A stretch of 64,000 nt of DNA. It comes from Polyangiaceae bacterium (lineage in GTDB: Bacteria > Myxococcota_A > Polyangia > Polyangiales > Polyangiaceae). The stretch is from assembly GCA_016715885.1 (NCBI GenBank), contig JADJXL010000002.1:248001-312000 (forward strand). Direction: 5' to 3'. The position numbers were made by a program, and so were the translations under genes. Below the pieces are notes generated by a model, which saw only the letters and a list, made by a program, of their open reading frames with translations, did no database searches and had not been told where the DNA came from. Shown piece after piece: positions 1 through 8,170 of this stretch (positions are counted from its first letter, which is position 1; every line of letters begins with the position of its first letter).

Positions 1-1097
1 TCGCATCGTTCACCATCGTCGACCACACCATTGCCGCAAGTTTCATTCGATGAACAGGTCGAGCTGCAACCATCCCCATTGACGATGTTTCCGTCGTCGC
101 AAACCTCGCCCATATCGACGATAGCGTTGCCGCAGGTTTCGTCAGACGAACAGGTGGCGTTGCATCCATCGCCGCTCGAGGTATTTCCGTCGTCGCAAAC
201 CTCGCCCATATCGACGACAGCATTGCCGCAAGTTTCGTCGGACGAACAGGTAGCATTGCATCCATCGCCGCTCGAGGTATTTCCGTCGTCGCAGACTTCG
301 CCCATGTCGACGATGGCATTGCCGCAAGTTTCGTCGGACGAACAGGTAGCATTGCATCCATCGCCGCTCGAGGTATTCCCGTCGTCGCAAACTTCGCCCG
401 TGTCGACGATGGCGTTCCCGCAGGTTTCGTCGGACGAACAGGTAGCATTGCATCCGTCGCCGCTCGCGGTATTTCCGTCGTCGCAAACTTCGCCCGCATC
501 CACATTGCCGTCTCCACATGCGGGACCTATGGCGCCACAATCCGCGGCGATCGTCGACATGCAAGCCTCGTCGATGCGCGCGTCTCCCGTCGCATTGGTC
601 GTCAGGTTTGCGCCAATGTAAATGGTGGTCGTCGCGGCCGATGCAACGAAACTTCCCGTGACGAGCGAGTAACCCGTGTTGGGCAAAATCGGCACCGATG
701 CAATGATCGCTCCGTTGTACGCGTCATATCGAATTTCCGCAAACCCACCATTGCCCGCCACGTAAAAACTGACCCAGTACGTTTGTCCGGGCGTAGTAGG
801 TACGCTTTGCGTCATGCCCTCGAAATGGGTCCATTGCAGACGTGGCGAACGCATCCCCAGGTGCAGACCAGGATCGGTTCCGGTTGCCCAGAAATTGCAA
901 TCGGCTCCAAGAGACGTGGACGAATTGCCCCAGCCGGCAGGCGGCGTATTGTGCGGCATGGCCGGGCAGTTCTCCATGTCAGCATTGGAAAATAGATTTA
1001 CCGCATGAGCATCGGGCATCTGCGACACGAACATCAGCAAGCCGGCAGCTCCGGGTACCAGTTTTCGGACTGACCGAAATCGAGGGCGTTTCATCAT
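1..1097 (-). CDS. Cys-rich DUF4215-repeat secreted protein, 3' end off the window
   Basis: Open minus-strand frame running off the left edge, so the C-terminus is missing. The start is the first of two tandem ATGs (1097 and 1094), followed by a basic N-terminus and a hydrophobic signal peptide ending near 'MPDAHA'. Residues about 30-175 form a beta-rich, galactose-binding-like domain (inference), followed by at least five 32-residue units with the pattern CGNxxVDxGEVCDDGN and SGDGCNATCSS. These are the DUF4215/Myxococcus Cys-rich repeats of surface proteins. Probably exported and cell-surface associated; ligand unknown. The name rests on the repeat motif, not on a known function. Confidence 0.85.
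   Translation of the reverse strand, partial: MMKRPRFRSVRKLVPGAAGLLMFVSQMPDAHAVNLFSNADMENCPAMPHNTPPAGWGNSSTSLGADCNFWATGTDPGLHLGMRSPRLQWTHFEGMTQSVPTTPGQTYWVSFYVAGNGGFAEIRYDAYNGAIIASVPILPNTGYSLVTGSFVASAATTTIYIGANLTTNATGDARIDEACMSTIAADCGAIGPACGDGNVDAGEVCDDGNTASGDGCNATCSSDETCGNAIVDTGEVCDDGNTSSGDGCNATCSSDETCGNAIVDMGEVCDDGNTSSGDGCNATCSSDETCGNAVVDMGEVCDDGNTSSGDGCNATCSSDETCGNAIVDMGEVCDDGNIVNGDGCSSTCSSNETCGNGVVDDGERC
31..510 (-). repeat. 96-bp in-frame tandem coding repeats
   Basis: Five successive copies start at 31, 127, 223, 319 and 415, exactly 96 bases (32 codons) apart. The copies between about 127 and 510 are nearly identical at DNA level, the leftmost is more diverged. They encode the Cys-rich DUF4215 units of the overlapping gene. 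Such similarity suggests recent expansion or homogenisation by recombination. Confidence 0.9.
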
Positions 1098-1179
1098 GTC
1101 CGCGCTCTACGCGAAATTCCAGCCTGCTGTCAAGATCCGTCCCTTGACGCTCTTCGCAAGGTCAGCAATAATTTCGCGC

Positions 1180-1533
1180 ATGCGCGTTCTCCGGCAGCTC
1201 GGTCTCCACCCCTTGGTCGCGTTTGCGATGGTTGTCGTCGACCTGATGCTGACCGCCTCGGATCTCGCGACCGCCGCGACGGTATCCGTCCTCGTGGCGG
1301 TCATATTGACGATCCCGTGTATTCTTTTGCAGCGTTACGCGTACAAAGACGAATGGGGCGTCGCCATTGGAAAAGGATTGATTGTCGGCATTTTGACCGC
1401 AATACCAACGCCACTTCCGGCCATCGTGACCGGGACCGGGGGGCTGCTCGGCGCGATTGGATTGTTATCGGATCGCAAAGAACCCGCGCGCCTCGAAGCC
1501 GCAAGCGCAAGACGCGATTCCGCCGCGGGGTGA
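1180..1533 (+). CDS. small integral membrane protein, unknown function
   Basis: 117 residues if translation starts at the ATG at 1180 (MRVLRQLG), which puts a short basic N-terminus directly before the first hydrophobic segment. An in-frame ATG at 1096 would add a non-hydrophobic stretch overlapping the start region of the divergent gene and is less likely. Three hydrophobic segments at about residues 11-28, 33-55 and 66-98 indicate a polytopic inner-membrane protein; the tail is basic and charged. I do not recognise the family. It stands alone, divergent from the Cys-rich surface protein. Confidence 0.55.
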   Translation: MRVLRQLGLHPLVAFAMVVVDLMLTASDLATAATVSVLVAVILTIPCILLQRYAYKDEWGVAIGKGLIVGILTAIPTPLPAIVTGTGGLLGAIGLLSDRKEPARLEAASARRDSAAG

Positions 1534-1594
1534 TTGTCTTGGCAATCCGTTCCTCACTCGCCGACGTCTTCACCGAACCAAGCTGAATCCCACC

Positions 1595-2083
1595 TCACTC
1601 GTCGGCGCACGCTCCATCACTCACGCTCGCTCCCATCTCCGGCGGAGCCGCCCCGCTCGCTCCTGTGCCCGCCACCACGAGCAGCCAATAGTCCACACAG
1701 CTCCCATTCACGATTACCAGTTTGTCCTGGTCAATCGTGCGCACCTCCGCCTGATTGCCCGCCGCTAGCGCCACCGTGCCCGCCTTCGTCCCGCACTGAT
1801 TGAACGACAGCCACAAATCCACGAAACGCGGCACTTCCCCAAGGCCGTGCACGATCTCGTACCGCATCCCGCCCGGAAACCAAAGCAGCTCGCCCGCCCA
1901 CGGCGAGCTCATGTACACCCCGTCTTCCGTCGTCCCTTCGATGTACTTCACGGGCGGATTCGTCGTCGCCGAACGGTCGCAATTCGGCCCAAGGGCGTTG
2001 ATGGCGTTGCAACCCGAAACAACCAGGCAACACGCCAAGACAAACACGTTTGACCACAAACAATGTGACGTCAACCGAGCCAT
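1595..2083 (-). CDS. lipoprotein, unknown function
   Basis: 162 residues. The N-terminus has a hydrophobic segment ending in a lipobox (VVSGC, Cys25), so it should be lipidated and membrane anchored. The rest is a compact domain with several Cys residues and no motif I recognise. Its start overlaps the 3' end of hemB by 13 bases on the same strand, so the two genes are probably co-transcribed and translationally coupled. No functional link to haem synthesis is evident. Confidence 0.75.
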   Translation of the reverse strand: MARLTSHCLWSNVFVLACCLVVSGCNAINALGPNCDRSATTNPPVKYIEGTTEDGVYMSSPWAGELLWFPGGMRYEIVHGLGEVPRFVDLWLSFNQCGTKAGTVALAAGNQAEVRTIDQDKLVIVNGSCVDYWLLVVAGTGASGAAPPEMGASVSDGACADE

Positions 2084-3066
2084 CGTGCTGCATCCACCGC
2101 GTGGTACGTCAACACGAAATCCGCGCCCGCGCGCCTGATCGACGTGAGCAGCTCGATCACCGCCCGCCTTTCGTCGATCATCCCCGCCGCCGATGCAGCC
2201 TTGATCATCGCGTATTCTCCACTCACGTTGTACGCCCCGAGCGGCAACGTCGACGCAGCCCGCACTCGCGCAACCACGTCCAAGTACGGCAGCGCAGGCT
2301 TCACCATCAACATGTCTGCGCCTTCTTCTTCATCGAGACGCGCTTCGCGCAAAGCCTCGCGGCTGTTCGACGGATCCATCTGATAACCCGCTCGATCACC
2401 GAACTTCGGCGCACAGTCCGCAGCTTCTCGGAACGGCCCGTAAAAGCTCGACGCGTATTTGACCGCGTACGACAGGATGGATGTTCCGGACAAACCTTCA
2501 CCATCCAGCGCGCGGCGAATCGCACCCACGCGTCCGTCCATCATGTCGCTCGGAGCCACCACGTCCGCGCCCGCGCGCGCATGCACGAGCGCCGCTTTCG
2601 CCAGCACATCCAGCGTCGCGTCGTTGTCGACCTCCATCTCACCTCGAGGGCCCGGCGCAAGGATCCCGCAGTGCCCGTGTTCCGTGTATTCGTCCACGCA
2701 CACGTCCGTGATGACCAAAAGCTCCGGCGCCACATCCTTCATCGCCGAAACCGCTCGCGGCACCGGACCGTTCGGATCGTACGCGCTCGAGCCCGACGCA
2801 TCCTTGGTCTTCGGAAGCCCGAACAAAAGCACCCCGCCAAGGCCCAGGGACCGGGCAAGGCGCGCCTGTTCGGCCGCCGCCGATGTCGGGAGCTGGTACA
2901 CGCCAGGCATCGTTCCTACGGGCCGTGGCGCGTCGAGCAGCTCGTGGAAGAACAGCGGTAAGATGAGATCCGACGGCGAAAGCGTCGTTTCTCGGACCAA
3001 AGCTCGCATCGCCGGCGACCGGCGCAACCTTCGAGGGCGTTCGTTGGGAAACACGGCCGCGAGCAT
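2071..3066 (-). CDS. hemB: delta-aminolevulinic acid dehydratase (porphobilinogen synthase)
   Basis: 331 residues, normal family length. Condenses two 5-aminolevulinate molecules to porphobilinogen in tetrapyrrole (haem, B12) synthesis; cytosolic homo-oligomer. Visible motifs: RRLRRSPAMRALVRET at the N-terminus, the two active-site lysines in SYAVKYASSFYGPFREA and in LMVKPALPYLDV, and NVSGEYAM near the C-terminus. The metal site reads DVCVDEYTEHGHCG: it keeps the first and last Cys and the HG of the zinc-type CxCx7C cluster, but the middle Cys is Asp. Followed at once by an overlapping lipoprotein gene. Confidence 0.96.
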   Translation of the reverse strand: MLAAVFPNERPRRLRRSPAMRALVRETTLSPSDLILPLFFHELLDAPRPVGTMPGVYQLPTSAAAEQARLARSLGLGGVLLFGLPKTKDASGSSAYDPNGPVPRAVSAMKDVAPELLVITDVCVDEYTEHGHCGILAPGPRGEMEVDNDATLDVLAKAALVHARAGADVVAPSDMMDGRVGAIRRALDGEGLSGTSILSYAVKYASSFYGPFREAADCAPKFGDRAGYQMDPSNSREALREARLDEEEGADMLMVKPALPYLDVVARVRAASTLPLGAYNVSGEYAMIKAASAAGMIDERRAVIELLTSIRRAGADFVLTYHAVDAARWLG

Positions 3067-3231
3067 AGCTGGTTTGGGCCGCTTCGGCTCGTATCGTCAG
3101 GGTTTCTTCACACTCTGCAAAATGTGTACAGGGGGGTATTGCGAATTTGCCGTTCCGGATCCATTTCGTCGGCGCCTCGACTGAACCAGGTACGGGCCCG
3201 ACGAGCGCCCTACCTTCAAAGGACCATCACC

Positions 3232-5178
3232 ATGACCCAAGAACCCACACCGACAACCGACCCGGTCGAGCCGTCTGCTGCTCAACCGACTGCCTCTTCC
3301 CCTGCGGTAGAGCTGCCGTTTCAGGCGGAAGTCCAGCAGGTTCTGTCCCTCGTCATCAACTCGCTCTACGCGAACCAAGAAGTCTTCCTTCGCGAGCTCA
3401 TCTCGAACGCGTCCGATGCGCTCGACAAGGCGCGGTTCTTTCAGCTCACGCACAAGGACGCGTCGGAACAAGTTGGAGAACCAACGATCGTCATCAAGCT
3501 CGACGACGAGGCGCGCACGCTCACCATCGAAGACAACGGCATCGGCATGACGCGCGACGAGGTCGTTCAGAACCTCGGCACCATCGCCAAGAGCGGATCG
3601 CTCGAATTTTTGAAGGCTCACGCTGATGCGCTCAAGGCTTCGCGTGACAAGGGCGATCGCGTCGAGCTGATTGGGCAGTTCGGCGTTGGTTTTTACGCCG
3701 CGTTCATGGTGGCCTCGCGCGTCGACGTCGAAACTCGCTCGATGCAGCACGGAGCCGAACCGGTTCTGTGGCGTTCGACGGGCAGCGGCACGTTTACCGT
3801 GCTCCCCGGCGACAAACCGCACCCGGGGACGAAGATCACGCTGCACCTGAAGGACGACGCACGCGACTACACGAAGGCGTGGCGCGTGAAAGAAATCATC
3901 CGCAAGTACTCGGATTTCGTCCACTTTCCGATTCTCGTCAACGAGGAGCTCGCCAACCGCAAGGCCGCTCTTTGGACGCTGCCGAAGTCGCAAGTCACCG
4001 AAGAACAACACGCCGAGTTTTACCGGCACGTGACGGGCGGCTACGAAGGGGAAAAACCCCTCTGGCATTTGCACTTGTCGATCGACGCGCCGGTGCAGTT
4101 CCAAGCATTGCTTTACATGCCGGAAAAAGCGCCGCCGGACCTTTTCCAGCGCAATCGTCATGGCGTTCGGCTCTATGCCAAGCGCGTGCTCATCGTCGAA
4201 GATTGCGACAAGGTCGTCCCGATTTATCTGCGATTCCTCCGAGGTGTCGTGGATTCCGAAGATTTGTCGCTGAACGTTTCGCGCGAAATGCTTCAGGAAG
4301 ACAAAGCCGTCAAGCAAATCGAACAGCAGGTGACCAAGCAAGTGCTGAAGGCGCTCAAAGAGATCGCCGAATCCGACGCGGACAAGTACAAGACGATTTG
4401 GCGCGAATACGGCAAAGTCATCAAAGAAGGCGTCTCGATCGATTGGAAAAATCGCGACGCGATCGCCGAGCTTTGCCGGTTCGATTCCATGAATACCCCC
4501 GACGGTGAATTGATTTCCCTTGCGCAATACGTCGCAGCGATGCCCGAGGCGCAAAAAGAAATTTATTACATCACCGGTCCTTCGCGGAAATCGCTCGAGC
4601 AAAGCCCGCACGTCGAAGCCTTCAAGAAGCGCGGATTCGACGTGATCTTCTTGACCGATCCGGTCGACGAATGGTTCGTCCAGTCCACTCACGAATACGA
4701 AAAGCGCAAGCTGCGCAGCATTGCCCACGGCGACATCGACCTCGGTGACGAAGAAAAGAAAGACACCGAAAAAGCGGCGGAAGAAATCAAGGCTGCGGTC
4801 TCTGCCGTCAAAAAGACGCTCGGTGATCGGGTCAAAGACGTGCGTGCTTCGAGGCGTCTGACGAACAGCGCAAGTTGTCTCGTCGCGGCCGAAGGAGACA
4901 TGGGCGTGAACATGGAGCGCATCATGCGCATCATGGGCGAGGATGCGCCGAATGCGAAACGCATTCTCGAATTGAATCCGGATAGCCCCATCGTCAAGAA
5001 CATCAATACGCTCGCCGAACGCGAAGCCGAATCGGCGAGGGTTGGACTCATGGCCGAAATGCTCTACGAACAGGCGCTTTTGGCCGAAGGTGTGGTGCTC
5101 GACCCCGCCAAACTCGTTCGCAACATTCAGGATCTTCTCACGCAGGCAAGCTCCGCTGCCGTGGGAACGCAGAGCTGA
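3232..5178 (+). CDS. htpG: molecular chaperone HtpG (Hsp90 family)
   Basis: 648 residues from the ATG at 3232, preceded by an AAAGGA ribosome-binding site; the in-frame codon at 3124 lies far upstream and adds non-conserved sequence. ATP-dependent cytosolic chaperone. N-terminal GHKL ATPase domain with ELISNASDALDK, DNGIGMT and GQFGVGFYAAF; middle domain with GVVDSEDLSLNVSREMLQ; C-terminal dimerisation domain without the eukaryotic MEEVD tail. A short Pro/Thr/Ser-rich stretch (about 25 residues) precedes the ATPase domain. Divergent from hemB, with pdxJ about 75 bases downstream. Confidence 0.97.
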   Translation: MTQEPTPTTDPVEPSAAQPTASSPAVELPFQAEVQQVLSLVINSLYANQEVFLRELISNASDALDKARFFQLTHKDASEQVGEPTIVIKLDDEARTLTIEDNGIGMTRDEVVQNLGTIAKSGSLEFLKAHADALKASRDKGDRVELIGQFGVGFYAAFMVASRVDVETRSMQHGAEPVLWRSTGSGTFTVLPGDKPHPGTKITLHLKDDARDYTKAWRVKEIIRKYSDFVHFPILVNEELANRKAALWTLPKSQVTEEQHAEFYRHVTGGYEGEKPLWHLHLSIDAPVQFQALLYMPEKAPPDLFQRNRHGVRLYAKRVLIVEDCDKVVPIYLRFLRGVVDSEDLSLNVSREMLQEDKAVKQIEQQVTKQVLKALKEIAESDADKYKTIWREYGKVIKEGVSIDWKNRDAIAELCRFDSMNTPDGELISLAQYVAAMPEAQKEIYYITGPSRKSLEQSPHVEAFKKRGFDVIFLTDPVDEWFVQSTHEYEKRKLRSIAHGDIDLGDEEKKDTEKAAEEIKAAVSAVKKTLGDRVKDVRASRRLTNSASCLVAAEGDMGVNMERIMRIMGEDAPNAKRILELNPDSPIVKNINTLAEREAESARVGLMAEMLYEQALLAEGVVLDPAKLVRNIQDLLTQASSAAVGTQS

Positions 5179-5252
5179 CGAAGTCCACGACTCGGCCTCG
5201 TCCGTTCCGGCGCTTCGGGATGGACGAGGCTGAGCTTGCCGTAGAAAAATCG

Positions 5253-5990
5253 ATGACCATGTCCGTTCGGCTCCACATCAACATCGACCACGTGGCGACG
5301 GTGCGCAATGCACGCGGCACGCGGTATCCCGATCCCGTTTTTGCAGCATCGCTTTGCGAAGCTGCCGGAGCCGATGGCATTACGGCTCATTTGCGCGAAG
5401 ATCGTCGGCACATCAATGACGACGACGTCGTGCGCTTGCGTGCGTCCATTCAGACACTACTGAATTTGGAAATGGGCGCGACGGACGAAATGTTGCGCAT
5501 TGCCGAACGGGTTTGTCCCGACGTCATTACGCTCGTGCCCGAACGTCGGCAAGAACGGACGACCGAAGGGGGACTCGATGTCCTGGGGCAACGTGGCGCC
5601 ATTGAAGCCGTGGCGGCCATGGCTCGAGAAAAAGGCATCAAGCTGAGTTTGTTCATCAATGCCGACGAAGCCGTGGTCGAAGCGTCGAAGGCATTGGGGG
5701 TTGCGCAAATCGAGCTGCACACGGGCGAATATTGTCATGCGTCGGGTGCGCGGTCCATTGAAGAGCTCGGGCGTCTACAGCGCGCGGCGGCTCGCGGGCA
5801 TGCATTGGGACTCGAGGTTGCCGCGGGGCATGGTTTGACGCGGCATAACGTCGGACCGGTCGTGGCGATCCCTGAAATCGTCGAAGTGAACATTGGGCAT
5901 TCGGTGATTGCCGATGCCGTCTTTTTGGGTCTCGACCGTGCCGTTCGGGACTTGCGTGACGCCATCCTTCGCAGCCGAAGGGCTTCCTGA
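5253..5990 (+). CDS. pdxJ: pyridoxine 5'-phosphate synthase
   Basis: About 245 residues; closes the ring in the DXP-dependent vitamin B6 pathway from 1-deoxyxylulose 5-phosphate and 3-amino-2-oxopropyl phosphate. Motifs: NIDHVATVRNARGTRYPDP at the N-terminus, AHLREDRRHI, VPERRQERTTEGGLD and GHGLTRHNV at the phosphate-binding end. The family begins just before the first strand (SVRLHINIDHVAT), so I chose the ATG at 5253; 5259 is equally plausible, and an ATG at 5220 would add 11 residues. No strong ribosome-binding site decides it. Lies between htpG and the NAD(P)H-hydrate enzyme, all co-directional. Confidence 0.95.
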   Translation: MTMSVRLHINIDHVATVRNARGTRYPDPVFAASLCEAAGADGITAHLREDRRHINDDDVVRLRASIQTLLNLEMGATDEMLRIAERVCPDVITLVPERRQERTTEGGLDVLGQRGAIEAVAAMAREKGIKLSLFINADEAVVEASKALGVAQIELHTGEYCHASGARSIEELGRLQRAAARGHALGLEVAAGHGLTRHNVGPVVAIPEIVEVNIGHSVIADAVFLGLDRAVRDLRDAILRSRRAS

Positions 5991-6005
5991 CCCGGAGAAT
6001 TCATT

Positions 6006-7700
6006 ATGATTCCCGTCCTTACGCGTGCGCAAATGCGCGCGTTCGATAAATATGCGATCGAGGCTTGTCACGTTCCTGGCGTCGTGCTGATGGAGAATGC
6101 GGGACGCGGCGCGGCGGACGTGCTTTCTGCGATGATTCAGGAGCACTCGTGTCGTCCCGCGAAGCGAGGGACACCGGAAGCCGTTTCGGCGCGAGCTCGG
6201 TCGTTCCCGGTTCGTCACGTACGCAGCCCGGGGCAACCGGCTACGTATCCGCTCGAAGCGCGCGTCGTCGTGGTGTGTGGTACGGGAAATAATGGTGGGG
6301 ACGGGTTTGTCGTAGCGCGCCATTTGCTTGCGCGAGGTGCCGAAGTCGAAGTGTATCTTGCGGGAAAAAGTGAAAAAGTAATGGGTGATGCGCGCATCAA
6401 TCACGATGCATACATCGACCTTGGCGGGCGCTTTTTCGAATTACCTCCGGATTCGAGCTTGGATCCATTACACGCGGCGCTGAGCCGTGCTGATTTCGTC
6501 ATCGATGCGATTTTTGGCACGGGACTCGACCGGCCCATTACGGGTCACTTGGCCGATGTCATTGCCGTGCTCAACGAATCCCCGGCGCGACGCGTGGCGC
6601 TCGACATTCCATCGGGGCTCGACGCGGACAGCGGAGCGCCGCTTGGTGTGGTCGTTCGAGCTGACGATACCGTTACATTTGCGCATTTGAAAATTGGAAT
6701 GCTCACGCCCGAAGGCGCGCGTCTTGCGGGAAATGTCCACGTCGTCGATTTGGGCGTTCCGGATCCGCCCATTTTGGCACACGTGGGTCATGTGGCCGAA
6801 GTGTTGCGGCGTGAAACCGTGGGTTCCTACTTTGGGCCGCGCGAAGCGAATTTGCACAAGCACAAAGCGGGTGATGTTTTGGTGATTGCGGGCTCTCCGG
6901 GGAAACTTGGAGCGTCGCTGCTGACGGCGCGCGCTGCCATGCGCGCAGGCGCGGGGCTCGTCACCATTTGCACGTGGCCCGATGCCGCGAAATCGCTCGA
7001 ATCTCGCGTCGTGGAGGTGATGACGGCGCGGATCGATCCGCAGGACATCGTGAAGTCGCTGGACGCGGCACTCGCGGGGCGGCGTACCGTGGCGATTGGT
7101 CCGGGTTTTGGATTGGGGCCGGATGCACGCGCCGCGGTGGATCACGTCGTTCTTGGTTGGGACGGGTTCAAAGTGGTCGACGCGGATGCGATTACGCATT
7201 TCGTGGGGCGCCCGGAGGTATTGGCAAAAGCGCGGGGGAATTTGGTGTTGACGCCGCATCCGGGCGAGCTTGGGCGACTGCTTGGAAGAAGTGCGGCAGC
7301 CATTGAGCAAGACAGGTTTGGCGCGGTACGTGAAGCGGTGGCGCTGACGAAAGCGACCGTGGTTCTGAAGGGTGCACGGACGATCATTGCGACGCCGGAC
7401 GGGCGGCTCTTCATTTGCATGGCGGGTAATCCTGCATTGGCGACGGCGGGATCCGGCGACGTGCTCACGGGCATCACTGCGGCGTTTGCGTGTGGTTTGC
7501 CTGCCGAGGAAGCGGCGTGCGCAGGCGTGCTCGTGCATGCGCTCGCGGGCGATCGCTGGCGTGCGCGGACGGGCTGTGATCGCGGGCTTTTTGCCGGCGA
7601 AATACCGGACGAAGTACCCGGAATCATTGCGGATCTCGTGCGGGGAAGCGATCCGCTGGAGCGGTTTGGCATGGTCGAACGCTTCGTCGCATCGGAATGA
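6006..7700 (+). CDS. nnr: bifunctional NAD(P)H-hydrate epimerase / ADP-dependent NAD(P)H-hydrate dehydratase
   Basis: 564 residues. Repairs damaged NAD(P)H: the N-terminal epimerase half interconverts R/S hydrates (MENAGRGAADV, CGTGNNGGDGFVVARHL, DAIFGTGLDRPI, LDIPSGLDADSG); the C-terminal half dehydrates the S form with ADP (GSPGKLGASLLTARAAMRAGAG, IGPGFG, LTPHPGELGRLLG, GSGDVLTG). Between the MENAG helix and the GTGNNGGDG loop there are roughly 45 residues, about 30 more than usual, rich in Arg, Ser and Pro, and containing a DNA hairpin at 6154-6172. It starts 15 bases after pdxJ and is probably in one operon with it. Confidence 0.95.
   Translation: MIPVLTRAQMRAFDKYAIEACHVPGVVLMENAGRGAADVLSAMIQEHSCRPAKRGTPEAVSARARSFPVRHVRSPGQPATYPLEARVVVVCGTGNNGGDGFVVARHLLARGAEVEVYLAGKSEKVMGDARINHDAYIDLGGRFFELPPDSSLDPLHAALSRADFVIDAIFGTGLDRPITGHLADVIAVLNESPARRVALDIPSGLDADSGAPLGVVVRADDTVTFAHLKIGMLTPEGARLAGNVHVVDLGVPDPPILAHVGHVAEVLRRETVGSYFGPREANLHKHKAGDVLVIAGSPGKLGASLLTARAAMRAGAGLVTICTWPDAAKSLESRVVEVMTARIDPQDIVKSLDAALAGRRTVAIGPGFGLGPDARAAVDHVVLGWDGFKVVDADAITHFVGRPEVLAKARGNLVLTPHPGELGRLLGRSAAAIEQDRFGAVREAVALTKATVVLKGARTIIATPDGRLFICMAGNPALATAGSGDVLTGITAAFACGLPAEEAACAGVLVHALAGDRWRARTGCDRGLFAGEIPDEVPGIIADLVRGSDPLERFGMVERFVASE
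6138..6258. repeat. possible repeat-derived insertion inside the epimerase domain
   Basis: This stretch encodes the extra low-complexity residues between two conserved epimerase motifs and keeps frame. It contains an imperfect hairpin, GTCCC (6154-6158) pairing with GGGAC (6168-6172) around a GCGAAGC core. It reads like a short palindromic dispersed element inserted in frame. Only one copy is visible here, so this is an inference. Confidence 0.35.
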
Positions 7701-8170
7701 GCATCGAATAACATTGAATTGACGCGACGGCCTTCCAGTGTACGCTCCTTTTGCCGAGCGTATCTCGAACCGTAGGCGACGACATTGCGAGATTCGAGAC
7801 AGTTCTTTCATCCAGAGCGCGGCCTCGATGCGGAAAATCCACCAGTCGTAGGGGCCAGGCCATAAGCGACGCCCCATTCGTCAAGGCGTTGACGCTCATT
7901 CCCAAGGACGAGTGTACGAAGACAAACGTCGTCAGTTCATTGACTGATGAGTTTTTTTTCAATCACCATCCGGAAGGCGACAAGGCAGATCAATCTGTGG
8001 TAGTGGAGGGGCATGCAGCAATCTTGCTGGTGCATGCAATTCGATGACGAGTTGCCGTGCGCAGGTAGGTGGAAAACCACCGAGATTTCGGCGATTGCTG
8101 CGAAAATGCCGCGGTCACATCGCGTTACGGAACGATATTTTTCGACGCGTTTGACAGGTGAGATTAGCCA
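7701..8170. other. 470-bp intergenic region, nothing recognised
   Basis: Between the end of the hydrate-repair gene and the double-receiver gene. Short open frames occur but show no conserved motif or convincing start. The last part carries AGGTGAGA about 10 bases before the next ATG, a reasonable ribosome-binding site. The promoter of the receiver gene should lie here but I cannot place it. Confidence 0.4.

Noticed and set aside
3097..4728. 543-codon open frame antisense to htpG
   Set aside because: Shadow frame from G/C third-position bias; no motif, start or ribosome-binding site, while htpG on the other strand is fully conserved.
7751..8047. 98-codon plus-strand frame in the gap before the double-receiver gene
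   Set aside because: No ribosome-binding site, no motif and unlikely composition.
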